Source: an uncultured Bermanella sp. (GTDB lineage Bacteria > Pseudomonadota > Gammaproteobacteria > Pseudomonadales > Oceanobacteraceae). Taken from it: a DNA stretch of 17,518 nucleotides. Under the pieces are notes generated by a model. It ran no database searches. It worked only from the letters and a program-made list of their open reading frames with translations, and was not told the DNA's origin. Both the position numbers and the translations under genes were made by a program. Every line of letters starts with the position of its first letter. Positions within the stretch are counted from its first letter, which is position 1. Location: contig CAJXIK010000013.1 in the NCBI GenBank assembly GCA_913054445.1, forward strand, positions 1 to 17,518, in the 5' to 3' direction. This document shows, in pieces, positions 1 through 6,671 of this stretch.

Positions 1-24
1 CCCTGCAGGCCCTTGGCTTACGGG

Positions 25-62
25 TTGCAATTTGGTGGTTTATTGCACATAATGCGCGCCCC
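25..62 (+). promoter_or_regulatory. sigma70-type promoter of the rpsF operon with GC-rich discriminator
   Basis: A -35 box TTGCAA (25-30) is followed after exactly 17 bp by a -10 box CATAAT (48-53), each 5/6 or close to consensus. The bases after the -10 (54-62) are all G or C. A GC-rich discriminator is typical of ribosomal promoters that are shut down by ppGpp/DksA in the stringent response. Start of transcription is expected near 60, giving a leader of about 120 nt before rpsF. Boxes and spacing are seen; the regulation is inferred. Confidence 0.6.
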
Positions 63-156
63 CTGATGTATATCTGTGGCCCCGCTTTGCGTGGCCTAGG
101 TAAAAAATCAGGTCTCCTTGTCTTGAGGCACCTCTATAAAGAGGGCGTAACTCAAG
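62..156 (+). promoter_or_regulatory. structured 5' leader of rpsF, possible S6:S18 autoregulatory RNA
   Basis: Two stem-loops lie between the promoter and rpsF. The first pairs CCTGAT (62-67) with ATCAGG (107-112). The second pairs CTTGAG (122-127) with CTCAAG (151-156), with an inner stem CCTCT/AGAGG (131-135/140-144), an ATAA loop, and an asymmetric internal loop GCA / GCGTAA. rpsF leaders in many bacteria carry an RNA that binds the S6:S18 complex for feedback control. The position fits, but I could not confirm the conserved protein-binding bases, so the identity is an inference. Confidence 0.4.
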
Positions 157-182
157 GCTTCTAAACCCATAAGGAGCATTTA

Positions 183-605
183 ATGCGTCATTATGAAGTA
201 ATTTTTCTGGTTCACCCAGATCAAAGCGAACAAGTAACCTCTATGGTTGAGCGTTACACTAACTCAATCACTGAAGCGGGTGGTGCTATTCACCGCCTTG
301 AAGATTGGGGCCGTCGTCACTTAGCTTACCCAATCCAAAAGATCCACAAAGCACACTATATTCTTATGAATATCGAATGTGGCAACGAAACTCTAGACGA
401 GTTAAACCAGACTTTCCGTTTCAACGATGCTGTTATCCGTAGCATGGTTATTCGTACTAAGGGTCCGGTTACAGAGATGTCTCCAATTAAAGCTGCTGAA
501 AGCCGCCAAGATCGTCGTGACGATCGTCCACGTCGTGAAGAGACTGCTGCCCCAGCTGAAACAAAAACTGAAGAAGCAGCACCCGCTGCCGATTCTGCTG
601 AATAA
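183..605 (+). CDS. rpsF: 30S ribosomal protein S6
   Basis: S6 sits on the platform of the 30S subunit and binds 16S rRNA as a complex with S18. The 140-residue product starts [18 protein letters not shown], and has the family's typical segment with [11 protein letters not shown] around residue 45 and ending near residue 100. The last ~35 residues are a charged, Ala/Glu-rich low-complexity tail, common in gammaproteobacterial S6, where such tails can be modified by RimK-type glutamate ligases (known for E. coli, not shown here). A strong AAGGAG (171-176) precedes the ATG. Codons are the T-ending forms (CGT, GGT, GCT) typical of highly expressed genes. First gene of the operon, 14 nt before rpsR. 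Confidence 0.97.
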   Translation: MRHYEVIFLVHPDQSEQVTSMVERYTNSITEAGGAIHRLEDWGRRHLAYPIQKIHKAHYILMNIECGNETLDELNQTFRFNDAVIRSMVIRTKGPVTEMSPIKAAESRQDRRDDRPRREETAAPAETKTEEAAPAADSAE

Positions 606-619
606 TTGGAGGAATAGTT

Positions 620-847
620 ATGTCTCGTTTTTTCCGTCGTCGTAAGTTTTGTCGTTTCTCTGCCGAAGGCGCAGCTGAGATCGATTACAAAGACCTAGAA
701 ATGCTTAAAGGTTACGTAACCGAAACTGGCAAGATCGTTCCTAGCCGTATCACTGGTACTAAAGCTAAATACCAGCGTCAGCTATCTACTGCGATTAAGC
801 GTGCTCGTTACGTTGCTCTTATCCAGTACACAGACGCGCATAAGTAA
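620..847 (+). CDS. rpsR: 30S ribosomal protein S18
   Basis: A 75-residue basic protein of exactly the usual length, beginning [17 protein letters not shown] and containing the family core with [19 protein letters not shown] (residues ~21-39) and [16 protein letters not shown]18 binds S6 and 16S rRNA on the small-subunit platform. It is preceded by GGAGG (608-612) and is translated from the same message as rpsF. Codon use is the strongly biased type of ribosomal genes. Confidence 0.97.
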   Translation: MSRFFRRRKFCRFSAEGAAEIDYKDLEMLKGYVTETGKIVPSRITGTKAKYQRQLSTAIKRARYVALIQYTDAHK

Positions 848-858
848 GGCTTAATCTG

Positions 859-1713
859 ATGAGCGCCATTGCACGTTTTGTCATGCAGGGCCCTCGTCAG
901 GCCGCGCTTCTAGCCGTACTGTTTGCAGCCATTCCGCTCATGTATTGGCTGAGTGCTGCCATTGTGGCCTTAGTGATTCTTCGCCAGGGCCTCAATAAAG
1001 GTATTAATGTTCTGTTGCCTGCCTTGTTACCCGGCGTTGTCTGGTATGGCTTGCAGCAGGAGATCACCGCCTTCATGGTGGTGTTGGGGTGTGCGGCGAT
1101 GGCCAGCGTATTGCGCTCGGCGGTCTCCCTACCCAAGGCCATGGCGGCGTCTTTGCTGCTGGGGTGGTTGGTGGTGGCCTTGTTGCCCAGTTTGAGCCCA
1201 TTGTGGTTTGACATATTGCAACAGGGTGCGCAGCAATACAGCCAGCTCCTCACAGCAGAGGACCCGCACGCCGCGACTATGCTCGAGCCGTGGATTTTAC
1301 CGCTATTATTAGGGGGCATCGCAGCCTTGCTGCAATTGTTTGCCATCGGAGCCTTATTGCTGGCTCGCAGTTGGCAGGCAAAGATGTTTAATCCCGGTGC
1401 ATTCGGCAAAGAATTCCAGGCCCTGCGTCTGCCTCATTGGTACGCGTTGTTAGCGGTTTTGGTGTTGTTTGTGGGGGTGTCCAGCAGCCAGCTGGCATCT
1501 TGGATCCCCGTCGTGCTGGCACCCATGTTTGTCATGGGAGTGAGCCTGATTCACGGCATAGTGGCAAAGAAGCAATTAAGTTCACAATGGATAATGACCT
1601 TTTACATTAGCCTAGTGTTCTTTTTGCCGTATATGTACGCATTACTAATTTTAGTCGCCTTGGTGGATATCTTCATCGATATTCGCGGGCGACTAAATGA
1701 AACGGCGAACTAA
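859..1713 (+). CDS. DUF2232-like integral membrane protein of the rpsF operon
   Basis: A 284-residue, very hydrophobic protein. Membrane segments lie roughly at residues 12-45, 50-70, 75-115, 145-170, 190-215, 218-235 and 245-275, with a short charged C-terminus (DIRGRLNETAN). Related membrane proteins occur between rpsR and rplI in Pseudomonas and relatives, usually annotated DUF2232; the function is unknown. It follows rpsR by 11 nt and is 73 nt ahead of rplI, so it must be co-transcribed. Its start has no good Shine-Dalgarno, and its codons (GGC, CTG, GCC) are those of an ordinary gene, unlike the optimised ribosomal genes on both sides. It is therefore probably translated at a much lower level. 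Family assignment rests on context and hydropathy. Confidence 0.8.
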   Translation: MSAIARFVMQGPRQAALLAVLFAAIPLMYWLSAAIVALVILRQGLNKGINVLLPALLPGVVWYGLQQEITAFMVVLGCAAMASVLRSAVSLPKAMAASLLLGWLVVALLPSLSPLWFDILQQGAQQYSQLLTAEDPHAATMLEPWILPLLLGGIAALLQLFAIGALLLARSWQAKMFNPGAFGKEFQALRLPHWYALLAVLVLFVGVSSSQLASWIPVVLAPMFVMGVSLIHGIVAKKQLSSQWIMTFYISLVFFLPYMYALLILVALVDIFIDIRGRLNETAN

Positions 1714-1786
1714 ATTTTAATTTGTTGTGTGGTGTTTTTACTATTCATTTAGAAAAATACACAACCAGCCCTGTAAGGTGTTTAAA

Positions 1787-2236
1787 ATGGAAATTATTCT
1801 TTTAGAAAAAGTAGCGAAACTTGGTGGCCTAGGCGACAAAGTAAACGTTAAATCTGGTTACGGTCGTAACTTCTTGATCCCTCAGCGTAAAGCGGTTCCT
1901 GCAACGGCTGCAAACCTTGAGTCTTTTGGTGCGCGTCGTGCTGAACTTGAGAAAGCTGCTGCCGAGAAGCTAGTGGCTGCGCAGAAGCGTGCTGAAGAAA
2001 TCAAAGAACTAGAACTAACATTGGCTGTTAAAGCTGGTGAAGAAGGTAAATTGTTCGGTTCTATCGGTACTCGTGATCTTGCTGACCTTATCGGTTCTGC
2101 TGGTATCGAAGTTGCCAAATCTGAAGTTCGTCTGCCTAACGGCCCATTACGTACTACTGGTACGTTTGAAATCGACATGCACTTGCACGCCGACGTCAAC
2201 ACCACTTTGACTATCCACGTGGTAGCCGAAGACTAA
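1787..2236 (+). CDS. rplI: 50S ribosomal protein L9
   Basis: A 149-residue L9, the standard length, starting [19 protein letters not shown] with the conserved [13 protein letters not shown] (residues ~22-34), the long connecting helix rich in Ala/Glu/Lys, and a C-terminal domain with [13 protein letters not shown]9 binds 23S rRNA at the base of the L1 stalk and helps maintain frame. An in-frame start exists at 1727, but the 20 extra residues do not resemble L9. ATG 1787 has TAAGG just upstream, and the known family begins MEIILLE, so 1787 is chosen. Last gene of the ribosomal operon, followed at once by a strong terminator. Confidence 0.96.
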   Translation: MEIILLEKVAKLGGLGDKVNVKSGYGRNFLIPQRKAVPATAANLESFGARRAELEKAAAEKLVAAQKRAEEIKELELTLAVKAGEEGKLFGSIGTRDLADLIGSAGIEVAKSEVRLPNGPLRTTGTFEIDMHLHADVNTTLTIHVVAED

Positions 2237-2260
2237 TCCATGGGCTGCTAGCCGATGGAT
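2236..2260 (+). repeat. inverted repeat directly after rplI
   Basis: ATCCAT (2236-2241) pairs with ATGGAT (2255-2260), and inside it GGCT (2243-2246) pairs with AGCC (2250-2253) around a GCT loop. It begins on the last base of the rplI stop codon and is followed by the terminator stem, so it may add a second 3' structure to the message. Confidence 0.45.
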
Positions 2261-2261
2261 G

Positions 2262-2289
2262 AAAAAAACCCGCTACGGCGGGTTTTTTT
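2262..2289 (+). terminator. rho-independent terminator of the rpsF-rplI operon
   Basis: Seven A (2262-2268), a perfect CCCGC/GCGGG stem (2269-2273/2278-2282) closed by a TACG tetraloop (UNCG class, very stable in RNA), then seven T (2283-2289). The A and T runs can pair as well, so it could act in both directions. It lies 26 nt past the rplI stop. Confidence 0.92.
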
Positions 2290-2468
2290 ATGTTCAGGAT
2301 GAACGGTATAGCGCGCTGGCAGGGATGCCAAGAAGCGCATATGTTCAGGATGAACGGTCAGAATTTTGTTCCCGACAAATTCTAAGTACTTGCATCCATG
2401 CAAGCAATAGCGCGCTGGCAGGGATGCCAAGGAGCGCATATGTTCAGGATTTCGGCCACGGGGTGGCC
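2290..2468 (+). repeat. intergenic hairpin-repeat island between rplI and dnaB
   Basis: A non-coding array of short dyads. GTTCA-GGA-TGAAC occurs at 2292-2304 and 2343-2355, within an 18-bp direct repeat (2290-2307, 2341-2358). A 44-bp direct repeat occurs at 2308-2351 and 2407-2450 with one mismatch. Its core is TGGCA-GGGA-TGCCA (2317-2330, 2416-2429) enclosed by GCGC arms. Between the copies lie GAATTT/AAATTC (2361-2366/2377-2382) and CTTGCAT-CC-ATGCAAG (2389-2404). The second 44-bp copy runs into GGCCAC-GGG-GTGGCC (2454-2468) where the right GTTCA arm would be. Short open frames exist on both strands, but they are repeat translations without gene signals. The function is unknown; it resembles a REP-like or mobile palindromic element. 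Confidence 0.8.
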
Positions 2469-2611
2469 TCGTACGAGGGCAGCCCCTGCCCGAATCTTTT
2501 ACGAGAACAGCCCCTGCCCGAATCTTTTACGAGGACAGCCCCTGCCCGAATCTTTTACGAGGACAGCCTCTGCCCGAACCTTTTACGAGAACAGCCCCTG
2601 CCTGAATCTTT
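2467..2611 (+). repeat. five tandem copies of a 28-bp repeat
   Basis: Units begin with TACGAG at 2472, 2500, 2528, 2556 and 2584; the period is exactly 28 bp and copies differ at only one to three positions. Each unit carries a small dyad around CAG-CCC-CTG and ends GAATCTTT or GAACCTTT. The first unit starts within a perfect 12-bp palindrome CCTCGTACGAGG (2467-2478). Because 28 is not a multiple of 3, the array cannot encode a peptide repeat. There are no spacers, so it is not a CRISPR. The remaining DNA to the dnaB start (2612-2716) shows no clear structure. Confidence 0.88.
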
Positions 2612-2716
2612 TAGTCGTCTCCCAGCGGGCATATCGGCTCAACCTCCATCTTGAGCAAAGCCCACAAACAAGGCACACTAACGCATTAATCTTCATCTCA
2701 AGTAGTTTATATCCCC

Positions 2717-4096
2717 ATGGATGAGCAAGTCGCTAAATTAAAGATGCCCCCCAATTCCGTGGAAGCAGAACAGTCCGTGCTCGGGGGCTTGATGCTGGAT
2801 AACCGTGCCTTCGAGGTGGTGAGTGAGCGCTTGCAACCCGGTGACTTTTATCGTGCTCAACACGCGCAAATATACACTCTCATCATCAAGCTTGCCGATG
2901 AAGACAAGCCCTTCGACGTGCTGACGTTAAGCGACGAATTAAACGACATAGAGGAGCTGGCCAATAGCGGCGGCCTGGCCTATTTATCTGAGTTGGTAGA
3001 AAACACCCCGTCGGCGGCGAACATCGCCGCCTATGCCGACATCGTAAAAGAGAAGGCCTTATTCCGGCGCTTGGCCGAAGCCGCCACCGACATCGCAGAT
3101 TCCGCCTATAACAACATGGGCAGCGAAGCCCTCGACCTTATCTCGGATGCCGAAAAGAAAATTGCCGAGGTGGCCGAAGGGGGCGGCAAGAAGGACGCGG
3201 GGCCAGAACATGTGAACGCCATCATGTCGCGCACCCTAGAGAAAATCGAAGAACTGTTCAACATGCCAGACGGCCTCACCGGGCTAACCACCGGCTTTAC
3301 CGACCTCGACACGCGCACTAACGGTTTCCAAACCGCCGACCTAGTCATCATCGCCGGGCGACCCTCTATGGGTAAGACCACCTTCGCCATGAATCTGTGT
3401 GAGAACGCCCTGTTGGCCACCGACCTGCCAGTGCTGGTATTCAGCATGGAAATGCCCAAAGAATCGATTCTTATGCGTATGTATTCGTCGGTGGGGCGCA
3501 TTCCTTCCAACCGCTTGCGCTCTGGTAAATTAGATGAAGAAGATTGGCCCAAGCTCACCTCGGCGTTTAACCTGCTCAAAGACAAGCCCCTGTACATAGA
3601 CGACACCGCCGCGCTTACCCCCCAAGAAATGCGCGCGCGCTGTCGACGCGTCTATCGTGAAAACAATAATCGCTTGGGGTTAGTGATGATCGATTACCTG
3701 CAACTGATGACCGTGGCGGGTAAGAGCGAGGGCCGTACCCAGGAAATATCAGAAATCTCTCGTTCCTTAAAGGCCCTGGCCAAGGAATTCGAATGCCCGG
3801 TTTTGGCGCTCTCGCAGCTCAACCGCTCCCTCGAACAACGCCCCAACAAACGCCCCGTCATGTCGGATCTGCGTGAATCAGGTGCCATCGAGCAGGACGC
3901 GGATATCATCGCCTTCATCTACCGTGACGAAGTCTACAACGAAGACAGCCCAGATAAGGGCATAGGTGAGATCATCATTGGTAAACACCGAAACGGTGAG
4001 ATTGGCACCGACCGCTTGGCCTTCATTGGTAAATACACGCGCTTCGAGAATCTGGCCGCCGGATTTTATGAGGGACGGGATTTTGATGATGAGTAG
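2717..4096 (+). CDS. dnaB: replicative DNA helicase DnaB
   Basis: A 459-residue hexameric helicase that unwinds the chromosome ahead of the replication fork. The N-terminal domain starts around PPNSVEAEQSVLGGLMLDN (residues 11-29), then a linker to residue ~180, then the RecA-like motor. Walker A GRPSMGKT is at residues 214-221 and Walker B with MIDYLQLM near 325-333. The motif QLNRSLEQR and the conserved segment SDLRESGAIEQDADII follow. The length is normal and there is no intein. The start ATG has only a poor Shine-Dalgarno, but the N-terminus matches the family. It lies downstream of rplI as in many gammaproteobacteria, separated by the repeat island, so it probably has its own promoter. 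The usual neighbour alr is absent here. Confidence 0.97.
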   Translation: MDEQVAKLKMPPNSVEAEQSVLGGLMLDNRAFEVVSERLQPGDFYRAQHAQIYTLIIKLADEDKPFDVLTLSDELNDIEELANSGGLAYLSELVENTPSAANIAAYADIVKEKALFRRLAEAATDIADSAYNNMGSEALDLISDAEKKIAEVAEGGGKKDAGPEHVNAIMSRTLEKIEELFNMPDGLTGLTTGFTDLDTRTNGFQTADLVIIAGRPSMGKTTFAMNLCENALLATDLPVLVFSMEMPKESILMRMYSSVGRIPSNRLRSGKLDEEDWPKLTSAFNLLKDKPLYIDDTAALTPQEMRARCRRVYRENNNRLGLVMIDYLQLMTVAGKSEGRTQEISEISRSLKALAKEFECPVLALSQLNRSLEQRPNKRPVMSDLRESGAIEQDADIIAFIYRDEVYNEDSPDKGIGEIIIGKHRNGEIGTDRLAFIGKYTRFENLAAGFYEGRDFDDE

Positions 4097-4140
4097 CTAG
4101 GCTGCTTAATATTATCGGCGTGAACACGCAAATTTTTAAG

Positions 4141-4240
4141 CTCCAAAAACGCTTTTACAATCTATCTGCAAGAGAGAGCTGCGCACAGCTTGCTAAGCTA
4201 TCCCCTTTTATTTAAGGCTAAAATCTGGCACGGTTAGCCT
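4141..4240 (+). other. dnaB-thiolase intergenic dyads
   Basis: The 198 bp between dnaB and the thiolase gene hold AGCTG-CGCA-CAGCT near 4178-4191 and a longer dyad AGGCTAA (4215-4221) / TTAGCCT (4234-4240). The second dyad sits about 55 bp before the thiolase start and could be an operator or weak terminator. No convincing promoter could be picked out. Confidence 0.3.
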
Positions 4241-4294
4241 CAGGTTAATTGTTTACAAAAATAATAAATACGAGCCACAAGAGGTTTTAGAGCC

Positions 4295-5530
4295 ATGAGC
4301 AAACCAGCCATTTATATTTTAGGCGGCCAGCAGAGCGATTTTTCACGCAACATCATTCGTGAAGGCAGCCACATTTCGGAATTATTTATCGACACCGTGA
4401 GCGCCGGATTAGAGTCTGCGCAGCTCGACCCCAGTGAAATAGAAGTGGGCCACGTGGGCAACTTTGTGGCCCCGCTCTTTACTGGGCAGGCGCATCTGGG
4501 CGGCTTCTTTGGTCATGTTCACCCAGACATGGCGCACATGCCCGCCTCCAGTCACGAGGCCGCCTGTGCATCGGGCACCATGGCGCTGTTGGCGGCCATG
4601 GCCAACCTAGAAGCGGGCCGTTATGGCTTAGCCTGTGTAGTGGGCCTTGAGGTCATGCGCAATGTGAGCAGCGAAGAGGCAGGCCGCCATCTGCGCACGG
4701 CAGCCTGGGCAGATAAAGAATGGCAGCACACCCCTTATCTATGGCCCTGTGCCTTCGACGACATGATCGGCCTCTACGATGAGCGCTACGGTGTAGATAA
4801 GGCCCACCTCGCGGCCATCTCACAACAGAACTTCGCCAACGGGCGCAGCAACCCCAACGCCCAAACCCGTAAATGGGCATTTAACGAACAAAGCTTTAGC
4901 GACAGCGACGATAAAGCCAACCCCAGTATCTGTGGGCGCATTCGACGTCAGGATTGCAGCCAAGTGACCGACGGCGCGGCGGTGGTGTTTCTTGCCACAG
5001 AAGAACGCGCCCGCGAATATGCCAAAAAGCGCGGCATCGACCTTGCCAGCATTCCCCAGGTGAAGGGTTGGGGGCACATCAACGCGCCCTTGTTGTTCGA
5101 TGAAAAGATGCGTCAGAATCAATCACAAGAATACATACTGCCCCACGTACGGGAGCTGTTTCGCCAGACCCTAGGCCGTGCCAATATGGAAGATATTCAC
5201 GCCATCGACGGCATGGAAGTACACGATTGCTTCAACATTACCGAATATATGATCCTCGATCACAGTGGCCTATATGCCCCAGGAGAGGCGTGGAAAGCCA
5301 TCGAAGCCGGTGATCACGCACCAGGAGGGCGACTGCCCATAAACTTAAGTGGTGGTCTCATCGCTGCGGGTCACCCTGTGGGTGCCACCGGTGTGCGCAT
5401 GGCCCTAGATTGCTATAAGCAAGTAACCGCCAGTGCCGATGGCTACCAGCTTGAGGGCGCGCGCAACATGATGACCATTAACCTTGGGGGCAGCACCACC
5501 ACCTGTGCCAGCCTGATTATTGGCCGCTAG
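4295..5530 (+). CDS. SCP2-type thiolase / acetyl-CoA acetyltransferase family protein
   Basis: A 411-residue thiolase-fold enzyme, which would cleave or form carbon-carbon bonds in acyl-CoA substrates. The nucleophile is Cys91 in HEAACASGTMA. HDCF (310-313) is the signature of SCP2-type thiolases, in which its Cys replaces the C-terminal CxG cysteine of classical thiolases. His360 lies in AAGHPVGATG. The protein ends NLGGSTTTCASLIIGR. There is no fused sterol-carrier domain, and no partner fatty-acid oxidation gene is adjacent, so the substrate is not predictable from context. A weak AGAGG precedes the ATG. Monocistronic by appearance, with a hairpin terminator after it. Confidence 0.88.
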   Translation: MSKPAIYILGGQQSDFSRNIIREGSHISELFIDTVSAGLESAQLDPSEIEVGHVGNFVAPLFTGQAHLGGFFGHVHPDMAHMPASSHEAACASGTMALLAAMANLEAGRYGLACVVGLEVMRNVSSEEAGRHLRTAAWADKEWQHTPYLWPCAFDDMIGLYDERYGVDKAHLAAISQQNFANGRSNPNAQTRKWAFNEQSFSDSDDKANPSICGRIRRQDCSQVTDGAAVVFLATEERAREYAKKRGIDLASIPQVKGWGHINAPLLFDEKMRQNQSQEYILPHVRELFRQTLGRANMEDIHAIDGMEVHDCFNITEYMILDHSGLYAPGEAWKAIEAGDHAPGGRLPINLSGGLIAAGHPVGATGVRMALDCYKQVTASADGYQLEGARNMMTINLGGSTTTCASLIIGR

Positions 5531-5562
5531 CCTTATTAACTGAGGCCAAGTGTTTCTTGGTG

Positions 5563-5600
5563 GGGGGTGGAGCACTGTGTCATGCTTTACCCCCTACTTT
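5563..5600 (+). terminator. probable terminator after the thiolase gene
   Basis: GGGGGTGGAGCA (5563-5574) can pair with TGCTTTACCCCC (5583-5594) over 12 pairs, two of them G-U, with an 8-nt loop and then TACTTTTA. The T tract is imperfect. It lies between convergent genes. Confidence 0.5.
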
Positions 5601-5644
5601 TATGTGGCCCATAGAGGATGCTGTTGTGCTGTTCGGGGTCGTTT

Positions 5645-5881
5645 TTAATCATCAGGCAAGGCTGCAAACTCTTTTCTTTTATTTTCAAACCATTCAGACA
5701 TAGCATTAGGATTCTTCATAAGCTGCTGCATATCGTCCATGGCTTTTAAATGCGCCTCATCCTTTTTTTGCAACATCTCCATGCCATGTTGTTTGCTCAT
5801 CTCTGCTATTTCATCAAATGAACGGGCATGAAATTTTTTATCGCAAGCGCCACCGAGTTCTTTGCAGCTCATGGTTTTCAT
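5645..5881 (-). CDS. DUF1059 family small protein
   Basis: A 78-residue soluble protein starting MKTMSCKELGGACDKKFHA, with the DUF1059 pattern of two nearby cysteines (residues 6 and 13), then a Met-rich helical part (SKQHGMEMLQKKDEAHLKAM). Function is unknown for the family. It starts 36 nt after the GNAT gene on the same strand and is probably co-transcribed with it. The bases are AT-richer than those of the surrounding genes. Confidence 0.8.
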   Translation of the reverse strand: MKTMSCKELGGACDKKFHARSFDEIAEMSKQHGMEMLQKKDEAHLKAMDDMQQLMKNPNAMSEWFENKRKEFAALPDD

Positions 5882-5917
5882 ATTTATATCCGAATTAAAT
5901 TGAAAGACACTTAACGT

Positions 5918-6424
5918 TCATACGCTGCCAAATGCCGGATGATACTTAATGGTCCCTTTCTTCCCTGTTAATGCACCCGCTTTGATTTCCAATGCCATAA
6001 ATACATCTTCCGCGACGTCGTACTCTGTTGTTATAGCGTATTGAACTGAAGGTACAAAGCCAAACTTAGGGTAGTAGTTTGGGTGCCCAAGAACAACGAT
6101 GGCGTCATAACCATGGTCTATACACTGCTGTATGCCAGATTTTATAAGTGAAGTGCCAATGCCGCTGCGTTGCAATTTTGGGCTGACGGCCATTGGCGCT
6201 AAGCCCATTAATTTTAAGCCTGAAGTATCTGCGACCAATTCAACGGCAGTGAATAAAATATGCCCAACCAGTTTACTGTTTTTTTCATAAATCAATGAGA
6301 TGTATGGAACGCCACTGTCCCTAAGGGCATTTACCAACTCTGCTTCCTCGGTTGTTGCAAAGGCATCGGCATTGACCTGCCAAATACCATCAATGTCGGC
6401 CTTTTTTTCTGCTCGAATATTCAT
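5918..6424 (-). CDS. GNAT family N-acetyltransferase (YhbS-like)
   Basis: A 168-residue acetyl-CoA-dependent acyltransferase. The acetyl-CoA pyrophosphate-binding motif is QRSGIG (residues 85-90) after the beta strand GLAPMAVSP. YYPKFGF at 117-123 is typical of the YhbS-like group. The acceptor substrate cannot be told from sequence. It precedes the DUF1059 gene by 36 nt. The gene and its 247-bp upstream region are AT-rich, which may indicate later acquisition. Confidence 0.85.
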   Translation of the reverse strand: MNIRAEKKADIDGIWQVNADAFATTEEAELVNALRDSGVPYISLIYEKNSKLVGHILFTAVELVADTSGLKLMGLAPMAVSPKLQRSGIGTSLIKSGIQQCIDHGYDAIVVLGHPNYYPKFGFVPSVQYAITTEYDVAEDVFMALEIKAGALTGKKGTIKYHPAFGSV

Positions 6425-6624
6425 CCTCCCTCCTGTTGGTGTGTGGGGCCTCTACTACTAAATAACACTGCCATAATCTGTGCATTAGATGATATTTTGA
6501 TTGTAGCTATTTTTTTATAGAGCGTGTCTAGGTTGTCGGATTACCGTGACGCTATCAGGGTAAACACAGCTATGGAGGTCGTTGTGATTGATAAGGAGGA
6601 GTAGGTATTTGAAACATGGCTAGT

Positions 6625-6654
6625 TCGGCTCAACATTTAAGCGTGTTGAGCCGA
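6625..6654 (-). terminator. perfect 11-bp hairpin after rsmC
   Basis: TCGGCTCAACA (6625-6635) and TGTTGAGCCGA (6644-6654) are perfect reverse complements around an 8-nt loop, 17 nt beyond the rsmC stop codon. No T run follows on the minus strand, so it may be a 3' stabilising structure or an atypical terminator. Confidence 0.5.
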
Positions 6655-6671
6655 GTAGCATGTGTGCCTGC

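Noticed and set aside
897..1409. 170-codon minus-strand frame inside the membrane protein gene
   Set aside because: A shadow frame with no recognisable motif or start signal, while the plus-strand frame has clear membrane segments and operon context.
1727..1786. Upstream in-frame start for rplI giving 20 more residues
   Set aside because: L9 proteins start with MEIILLE-like sequence, ATG 1787 has a ribosome-binding site, and the added residues are unlike the family.
2472..2611. CRISPR array, because the repeat length is 28 bp
   Set aside because: The copies are directly adjacent with no spacers, and no cas genes are present.
2248..2724. Open frames of 63, 131 and 108 codons across the rplI-dnaB interval
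   Set aside because: They are translations of the hairpin and 28-bp repeats (the same peptide phrases recur in different frames), with no ribosome-binding site; they also overlap the terminator or the start of dnaB.
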